DNA of 64,000 bases. Source: Buxus sempervirens (Eukaryota > Streptophyta > Magnoliopsida > Buxales > Buxaceae). Made by a program: the position numbers and the translations under genes. The stretch is from the NCBI GenBank assembly GCA_947561395.2, contig OX387194.1:13068048-13132047 (forward strand). Direction: 5' to 3'. Below the pieces are notes generated by a model that saw only the letters and a list, made by a program, of their open reading frames with translations, had not been told where the DNA came from and made no database searches. Positions 56,501-64,000 of this stretch are shown here, piece after piece. Numbering within the stretch: position 1 is the stretch's first letter; each line of letters begins with the position of its first letter.

Positions 56501-56730
56501 CCACAAGTTGGACCTTTTTTCCACAAGTTGGACCATTTTTCCACAAGTTGGACCATTTTTCCACAAGTTGGACCATTTCCACAAGTTGGACCTTTTTCCC
56601 ACAAGTTGGATCATTTCCACAAGTTGGACCTTTTTTCCACAAGTTGGACCATTGTTTCCACAAGTTGGACCATTTCCACAGGTTGGACCCTTTTTCCACA
56701 AGTTGGACCATTTTTTCACAAGTTGGATCC
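56501..56730. repeat. Minisatellite, about 12 units of CCACAAGTTGGACC
   Basis: Twelve units with variable T-rich spacers (18-22 bp period). Single related units occur upstream at about 56.27 and 56.46 kb. It lies in the leader before gag. Confidence 0.92.
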
Positions 56731-57638
56731 TTTGTCTGCCCGGTAGAGGATATGGCATTGTTCCCAATTCTTACCACCGCCCAGGTATTTTTTTATCTCA
56801 TTTGTCTACCTGGTAGAGGGAATATCACCCTTACCACCGCCCAGACCCCACCTGTCCGGTAAAGGATATGGCATGATTCCCAATCCTTACCACCCCTCAG
56901 GCCTTACATCATTTCCAACAACACTTTGAGGGTCCATCACCCTTACAGATACATCATGCATTCTTTTTATCCATAGCACTAATATCTTGATTTTATTTCA
57001 CAGAGTCTTAACATAATAACATCTCGAAAACTTTCGGCAGGCAGAAGCCCTTATCTTCTAAGATCAAGAAAAATGAATACTGAGCAGCCAACCAACTCGT
57101 CATCTTCAGAGATCCAAGAATTAAAGGAGCAGGTTGCTAGTCTGACTAAAATAATCGAGCAAATGATGCAGAATCCGAATGGAAATAATCATGCTTCCAC
57201 CTCCCAACCCCCACCTCAAGGCCATGCACCTTTACCCCCTGTGCACCTTCAAGAAGCAGTGGAAGTCAAACATAAAGAGGAGGAAGAATTGAGAAAGCAG
57301 AAAGCACTGGAGGAGACGATTGCTCAAAGGTTCGAGGTTATTCAGGAGAAATTAAGACAAGTAAAAGGGGTGGATTCCTATAGTGCTATGGATTTCGAAG
57401 ACCTTTGTTTTTTGTCCTAATCTGAAGCTTCCATATAAATTCAAGTGCCCAGATTTTGAGAAGTATGATGGAACCGGCTATCCCTTGTCACACTTGAAAT
57501 TATACTGTGGAATGATGAGTCAATATGGAAAGAATGAGAAGCTATTGATACAACTGTTCCAAAGGTCACTAACGGGATCTGCTTTGAAATGGTTCTCGAA
57601 CTTAGATCATGGAAGAATCCGGACCTGGAAAGACCTGG

Positions 57639-60600
57639 TGTGCGCACCCATTTCGAGTCGCACGACGAGGTGCATGCGAAGTGATGCTCGCCTCGGGACT
57701 TTCGGAGTCACCACTGCCTGAGCGGTGCAGGCAGACACAAAATGGGGAACCTATTCGGGCCTAATTTTCTAGTCTGCGGCTTTTTTAGAGATTCGGGTAA
57801 GTTCTCGGTTACGGTCCGGGGAAGTCCGAAAACACCCCGGTCCGCCCCGTCAAATGACGGGTCCCTCGGGTTTCCCTGGTTCGAGTCAACTTAGTCTCAC
57901 CCTTATCCTATACCAGTATGCATATTTTTGGTATGAGTGGGGACCACCAGAGTGGTGCGGGTCCCCTTTATTTTTGTTGATTTTATCTTTTTATCCAAGA
58001 TGAGGTGGGTCTGGTATGAGCCCCGTTGGAAGGCTCATTGATGACCAAGTTGGGCTTAAGGCAAGCTCAATTCCCACTTAGAGTTACGTTCGATAACCCT
58101 TTCTGGATTTGGTTCTTTAGTTTAAAAGTTTGATTACGTATGCAAGATTTAGTGGGTTCAGATTTTTAAAGTCCACTAGGCTTGGTCTTGGCCCAAGACA
58201 TTATTCATGTTGCCATGTAGGCCCCATTTATTGAAACAGGCCTTAGTGTGGGCAGGTCGGGATGTGGGCCCCATTGGAAGGCCCATGATGCCTTATTGGG
58301 CCGACACAGGCCCAAGTCTCAAAGTAGGCTTAGGGTTGACCCAAGAGCCCATTGGGTTCGAGTTATTTACAACTGGGTCGGATCGGATCGGGTCGATATC
58401 AAAGAAACGGGTTTTCAGGGTCTGACCGTATATACCCTGTGATTTGGTCACAACCACATACTTGGTGCGGTCTTAGCACGACCGCATATATGGTGCGATC
58501 AGGCCCGAACCGCACTGAGTATGCAGTTCGACCCGAATCGCGAAAAATGGTCAAAAGCTTAACTAAACCCCGTCCACTAGCTTCCTTAAGTCTTTTGCAA
58601 CTTGTTGTGAGCATCAGAGTGGACTCACGATGTCAATCCTTCATCTTGGATGATTTTTCTTTACCAAGCCATTCATACATGTCTTAACCCAATTAGTGAA
58701 CCAATACGAGAACACATATGATCATGTATAGGAATGATGATATGAAATACAAAAATTCAGTAAACGAAATAAGCTTATTAGGTAACCAAAACATGATTTG
58801 GAAAGTGAGTTAAAATACTAAAGATAATCCAAAAAGTGTGTGCTAAAGAGCAAAGTAAGAATGAAATCCCATACATGTGTTTACAGTGGGAAAGATCCAA
58901 TTAAATCAAAATTAAAGCATAAAGGAGAAGTTTCTCAAGATCACAAATTAATAAAAATCTTCTTTTTGCACAAATTTTTAATGAAAATATATTTTAGGTA
59001 AGAGCATAAAATAGGCTGAAACACACTTCTAATATACCATCATTGAGTGTGTGTGGTAGTCTTAAAAACAATAAATAAATATGAGGTGAAATCGTGCATG
59101 TGTGTATCTGATGACTCTACTGTCTATATACATGACCATAAAAGAAGAATGACAAATATACCTAGAAATGGATAAGTGAAGGGAATGAGGGAGAGAGGAT
59201 CTGGGGTACAAAAGATATTCTAGGAGGACAAACCCCTCCTTAATAAATCACGATAAAATGATAAAACCGCGAGTATCTTCACCATGCCATTTATTTTACA
59301 TCGCACTCTCCTCCCATCTAGTCATGTAGGGAGTCCCCCTTACCATGGGGACTCCCACAGCATGCAACAGAAGGAAACAAAATGGTGAAAAAGATGCACC
59401 AAAGAGTAGATCAAACTGTTAGGAAGGAGTACAATTAAAATAAGGAAAAAAGTCTGATTTTTTATATATGTTCAATACAAAGCTAAAACAAAACTTACCA
59501 CAGCATTACCTTTTTCTTTTAAACAAGTATAGATCCTCCGGTTGCTGTAGACAGCAGCTTGGAACCTCCTTTGATTCAAGGGATAACCTCTTTTTGTCTC
59601 CTTGTGGGTGAGAACAAGAAAAGGGAAGAAGATGAGAATTAGGAGGGCATTTTGGGTATTGAATGGAGCTTGGGTTTAGTAGGGAATGGTATGGGAAGCT
59701 TTTGGTAGCAGAGGGGTGACTAGGATGAGAAGGAAATGGAGGAGTGGGAGAGGTCGTGCAAGATGAAAGGGGGAGAGAAGGGAGGGGGTTTGGCTTCCCC
59801 TCAAAGAATGGGGGGTAGCCCCCCTTTTATAATGAAAAAAATGAACCAAAAGTAAATTATAATCACACTTGTTGACCAAATTTTAATTTTATATTTAAAT
59901 GTAACTAAAACTTAAATAACTTTTAATCTTATCTTGGACACCTCATGGGGGACACGTATCCCCCATGTGCAAAATGCTTAATATTTTATTATTTCCTAAT
60001 ATCTTTTATTTTCTAATTATCTAAATTACAAGATATTTTTAGATTTTCTTTATTATTTTATTTAGATCTTTTTGGTTTTTGAGCACATGCATGCTTTGAT
60101 TTTTTATTTTCTTTTTTCTTTATTTTAAACCTCTTAATTAGGTGTTGTATGAAAATATTATTATTTTATTTGAAGATTCTTTTCTTTTTGCTGTTTTTGC
60201 CACATGTGCAGATTTTCTGAAACTTTGACTGCTCATATCTCTTTCATTCGGTGTTTGATTTTAGCAAACTTAGTGGCGTTGGAATCAGCTCGAAATTCCC
60301 TATCCACTGAACTGGAGTTTAGCAGCAAATTCGGGCTTTTTAGCAGAAGTGCAGACTCGCGTCCCGGAGCTAGTTTTGCTCATATCTCCTTATCCGGGAC
60401 TCCGATTCCAGCAAACTCAGTTGCGTTGGAGTCGTGTCGATGCGCCCTTTCTGCTGATATCCAATTGAGCAGCTAATTCGGAGTTCTGCAAAAAGCCGAT
60501 TTCTGCTATTTCCAGATTTGAGCAGCCCATAACTTCCTCATCTGGACTCCGATTTGAGCAAACTCAGTTGCGTTAGAATCGTATCAAAGTCCTCTTTCCA

Positions 60601-60728
60601 ATGGTATGAAGTTTGGTAGCCAATTTGCACCCGATCAAAAAGTCAACTTTTTGAGCCCTTCAGGTTTGACTTTTTCAATTAGGGTTTTATTCTTTCATTT
60701 TTTGGGGTGCAAAAATGAGGTGCTGACA
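57639..60728 (-). mobile_element. Solo LTR, family 2, copy E2 (3.09 kb)
   Basis: Ends TGTGCGCACC and GGTGCTGACA, with perfect target duplications CCTGG at 57634-57638 and 60729-60733. It matches E1 at both ends and in the first palindrome array, but differs around the promoter. There a single 24-bp palindrome with arms CATGGGGGA and TCCCCCATG (59944-59967) stands in place of the second array. It is inserted in gag, antisense to it. Confidence 0.9.
58424..58532. repeat. Four palindromic units, 28-bp register (E2)
   Basis: Units start at about 58424, 58452, 58480 and 58508. The third reads GACCGCATATATGGTGCGATC-like, with arms that differ from those in E1 on both sides of the dyad. Confidence 0.65.
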
Positions 60729-62702
60729 CCTGGCTAATGCTTTCCTGACACAATACAAATTCAATTCGGAGATGGTTCCTGATCGCTATGATTTGATGAG
60801 GATGACAAAGAAGGAAGAAACAGTTCGAGAATATGCTCATCGATGGAGAGAGATGGCAGCACATGTCCAACCTCCGATGTCTGAACCAGAAATGATCACA
60901 GTATTCATCTCCACGCTGGGGCAACCTTATTACGGTCATCTAGTGGGGCAAACAGCAACAAGTTTTGCAGGGTTGATTCAGGTTGCAGATAGGATTGAGG
61001 ATGGAATCCGTTCTGGAAAAATTATTGACTACAGTGCAGGGCAAGATTCAACCTCTCAACATGGGATTATGCACAAGAAAGGGGTAAATGGATCTCAAAG
61101 ATATGAAAGAAAGAAGGAAGCTGAACCTGAAGTAAACCAAATCCTGAATCAACAACCCTTCAACATTAATGTTGGGATGACCAAAGGATCAACAGAAGAA
61201 GCAGCGGCAAAACATCAAGCAAGGAGAAATCGAGTGTTCACTCCTCTACCATACAAGCCTTCTGAACTATTGCCAAAATTACTTAAGGGAGGGTACCTTT
61301 CACAAAAGCAGCCACATCCAAATGCATCTCAAAGTTCATATTACAACTCTAATGTCACTTGTGATTATCACATGGATATCCAGGGCACACAACTGATGCA
61401 TGTTGGCCTTTAAAGCACACCATACAGGATCTGATTGACAATGGCACAATTGTACTGAACAATATCCAGCTACAACCAACTCCTGTTTTTGGTATTAACC
61501 AGAACCCACTCCACGATCACAATATGGCAAGTACATCAGGAGATGTAAACATGGTGTCAACTGACGATGTTGCTGACAAGATGAAGTATCCTCATGGGTC
61601 AGTTGTTTGGTGAAAGGTTGAATAAGCTGCCTTATATCCTTTTGAACTCTTTTTTTTTCAATATTGCTGTTTCTTGAAACATTTTATTTTGAATATGAAA
61701 TTTTGCCAAAATGGGGCAACACATTGAACTCTATGGATTTATTCAGATAGCAGAGCACATTTCTCAATATCTCTATTTTGTCAAAATAAATATCTTATGG
61801 AAGTGCCTTGTAATAATGAACAAAAGGAAAAGTTGAATATGAGATAAAAGAGTGTGATCTCAGCATCGAACTCAACTTTGATCTTATGAGACTCGAAGGG
61901 AAGTTCGACGTTGAAATCAACACACCACCTGAAATCCAACATATGGTGGATAAGCATGAAAAAGGAATTCAACCTAATATCAAGGAAACTGAAATCATTA
62001 ACCTCAATACCAAGGACAGCTCCAGAAGTGGAGATCTGGATTTCACTTTCCTCCCGACAAAGAATGGAAGTGATTGATGTCCTAAAAAGCTTATAAAGAT
62101 GTTTTTGCACAGTATTACCAAAATATTTCAGGGATGGATACAGAATTCGTTATTCATAGACTACAGCCTTGACCCAAAAAAAAAAAAAGCAATGAAGTAG
62201 AAGCTCATGCAATTCACAATTGATGATTGACAACTGAGGCAAAAGAAAACGATGGAGATATATGCTGATAATGGATCACTAGATAGTCTTGAGAAATATT
62301 TGTGATTTCTCCAAAATTTTCATGATCTGGATGTCAACAGGGGCAATTATATGGAATGAAAGCAATATTACATGTTGAAGTTGAAATTCCGTCGTTGAGA
62401 ATCCTTATGGAAGCAGAGCTCGATGAAGCAGAATGGGTCCAAGCCAGATATGATCAGTTAAATCTGATCGAAGAAAAGAGACTAAAGGCACTATGTCCTA
62501 TCAGAAGAGAATTGCAAGGGCTTACAACAAGAAGGTTAGGCCGAGGACTTTTGAACCGGAGGATTTGATGTTAAAGAAAATGTTGCCACCCAATGTTGTC
62601 AAAAAGGAATTAACTGGAAGAGCTCTGATACCGACAGATATGGATGGTGAAATACTTCCTGAACCAATCAACTCAGATGCTGTGAAAAAATATTATGCCT
62701 AA

Positions 62703-63850
62703 ACCAGGACAATTTTTGAAATGACGAGAGGCCGTCTTTGCTTTTCATAAAATAAAATAAAACCCTAGTTAGACCAGTTGAGCCTTTATACTACTTGTGT
62801 TTTACCTAAAATCAAGGCTTGCAATTTCACACTGGGGCAATTTCAGTTTTAAAAGGGAATGTTCACACTGGGGCAAATTCGGAAATGTTTACAATGGAGC
62901 AAGTTTAAAAAAAAAAAAGGAAAGAAGAAAGAGAAATGATACAAAAGGGAAAAGGGAAATCAAGTGTCAAAAAAAAAAAGAAGGGAAATTGAAGAACAAG
63001 GGAATTGGGATAACGAAATGAGAGGAAAATGGGATAAGGAATTGGAAAGGAAAGGGGAAATGAAGAAAAACGGGCTAAGGAAGTGGAAAGGAAGGAAATG
63101 GGATAAGGAAATAAGCAATAAAAGGGAGCAATGAACAAGGGAATTGGGTACAAAAGAAAATTCAAGTGACCTTGCAAGCCTTGGTTTGACCTATGAATTT
63201 AAGAAATTTTGAGCCTAAAAATCCCTTCTTTTCTAAACCTAAACCTTAGCCTACGTTTCGTCCTATTTGTTAAGTCCTCTCCGATCAAATCATGTCTTGG
63301 AAATAGCAAAATTATACTGATAAGATTGGTAATGAAGGAATGATAGTCCAAATGTTCAGAATGAATGTGCTGATAATCAAGTGATAGTGTTGTGAAGAAT
63401 CTTCAAAAAAAAAAAAAAGAAGGAAGAAGAAGAAGAAGAAGAAAGAAATGAGCAAGGCAACCATTTTATGACCTCATACTAGTGATTCTCAGAATGGATG
63501 GCAATATCTGGATTCTTCCTCTGATTAAACTTGGTGATTCTATGCTTAACAATCTTGAAGCAATATGATCTGTTCTAAGGGAGAAAATGGTATCTAGATT
63601 GAAACACATGGATAAATTCACAAGTACTAGGATGGTTAATGATAAAGTTCCCTTAATCAAAAATTCCTAATTCATGTTACTTCTTCTCATTATTCAGACT
63701 TCTCTTTTGTTTTGCATTATTAGGCTTTCATAATTTGTTTATTAAGAAATGCCCAAATTTGTCCTTAGAAACAGAGGAGATCAATTTGATCATCCATAAA
63801 CAGAAACAGGTATAGTGTCGTTTTCAAAGGAGAATGTGCCAAAAATGCAG
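62703..63850 (+). mobile_element. Untranslated region 3' of pol of the plus-strand element
   Basis: No gene. It has CACTGGGGCAA repeats and long purine-rich tracts (62.9-63.2 kb) that may include the polypurine tract. A block shared with the minus-strand element (TTTCGTCCTATTT) lies near 63.26 kb. Confidence 0.55.
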
Positions 63851-64000
63851 GAGTGGATCAAAGAAGTCTCCCTCAGCAAATGTAGATTTGCATGATGTCG
63901 TCTGAAGATTCATGAGCGGATCAAAGAAGTCGCCCTCAACAAATGCAAATTTACATGATGCCGTCTGAAAATTCATGAGTCAATCAAAGAAGTCTCTCAG
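63851..64000. repeat. Tandem repeat, 63-bp unit, at the window edge
   Basis: Units start at 63851, 63914 and 63977, each with ATCAAAGAAGT and, in the complete units, CATGATG and CGTCTGAA. The array probably continues past the window. Confidence 0.85.

Larger units (their letters stand above)
57073..62702 (+). mobile_element. Gag and pol remnants of the Tat-lineage element
   Basis: The gag part starts at 57073 with a coiled-coil N-terminus (EIQELKEQVASLTKIIEQMM), then the retrotransposon gag core (CPDFEKYDGTGYP, LYCGMMSQYG). It is split by the solo LTR at 57639 and continues after it (REYAHRWREMAAHVQPPM). Pol is mostly lost: only short pieces of the region before RT and the integrase tail (ends about 62702) can be recognised. 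Broken, with many breaks. Treat as a fossil. Confidence 0.8.
48049..64000 (+). mobile_element. Large Tat-lineage Ty3/gypsy retrotransposon, broken and nested, running off the window
   Basis: In order: a palindromic 5' LTR (48049-53000), primer-binding site (53003-53020), a leader of about 1.8 kb with a minisatellite, gag (from 57073), a decayed pol remnant (to about 62702), an untranslated stretch with TGGGGCAA motifs, and a 63-bp tandem repeat at the edge. The pol tail (EVEIPSLRILMEAEL, LNLIEEKRLKAL) matches the minus-strand element at 1.5-4.7 kb. It is invaded by solo LTRs at 48984, 53755 and 57639. It is broken, with many breaks and a large loss of pol. The 3' LTR is outside the window. 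Without the insertions the visible part is about 9.2 kb. Confidence 0.8.

Noticed and set aside
56429-56862. Several overlapping open frames of 90-120 codons on both strands
   Set aside because: They are created by the minisatellite, which has no stops in most frames.
1-64000. tRNA and rRNA genes
   Set aside because: None was recognised by eye. The TGGCGACTC-type sequences are primer-binding-site or U5 motifs rather than tRNA genes.

Overview
This is a nuclear plant window, almost certainly from a flowering plant. It has small single-exon or two-exon genes with TATA boxes, and these sit in a sea of nested LTR retrotransposons, solo LTRs, CACTA, Mutator, hAT, PIF/Harbinger and Helitron-like elements, LINE pieces and an endogenous pararetrovirus fossil. 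The MiAMP1-type antimicrobial peptide genes (family first described from Macadamia) suggest an early-diverging eudicot such as a Proteales relative, but this is inference.

Host genes are few. They are a cluster of MiAMP1-like genes (a fragment at 6.3 kb, an intact gene at 8.65-8.97 kb, a broken copy at 27.7-28.1 kb), an intronless MAPKKK-type kinase with a degenerate DFG motif (31.7-32.8 kb, minus), a CDR1-type secreted aspartic protease (36.7-38.0 kb, plus) and a small secreted protein with one intron (45.2-45.7 kb, minus).

Layout. 0-4.7 kb: a broken Tat-lineage Ty3/gypsy element on the minus strand with an antisense extra ORF beyond its pol, abutting a LINE piece (4.7-5.8 kb). 6.3-9.1 kb: MiAMP1-like cluster. 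9.4-26.7 kb: a nest in which fragments of a caulimovirid-like fossil are split by a CACTA element, a solo LTR that itself holds a second solo LTR, a Mutator-type element and a third solo LTR. 26.9-36.5 kb: MITEs, the broken AMP copy, a LINE piece, the kinase, and a PIF/Harbinger-like element with a captured glycosyltransferase. 36.6-45.8 kb: the protease gene, a hAT element split by a solo LTR, MITE and Helitron remnants, and the small secreted-protein gene. 48.0-64.0 kb: one large Tat-lineage element on the plus strand. Its 5' LTR is a near-perfect 3.55-kb palindrome followed directly by a primer-binding site. A minisatellite leader, gag and decayed pol follow, and the unit is invaded by three further solo LTRs.

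The strongest novel signals are: (1) arrays of 25-bp palindromes locked to an exact 39-bp register upstream of the TATA box in four LTR copies, where the arms change together between copies; (2) a similar 28-bp-register array in an unrelated LTR family; (3) the palindromic LTR; (4) a GTGGCGACTC box shared by the U5 ends of four LTR families and matching the primer-binding site; and (5) three different DNA transposons each carrying captured host gene exons (CML and RSA1/CCAR1-like, GDSL esterase, GT34 glycosyltransferase). All sequence comparisons were made by eye; family names come from remembered motifs, not database searches.
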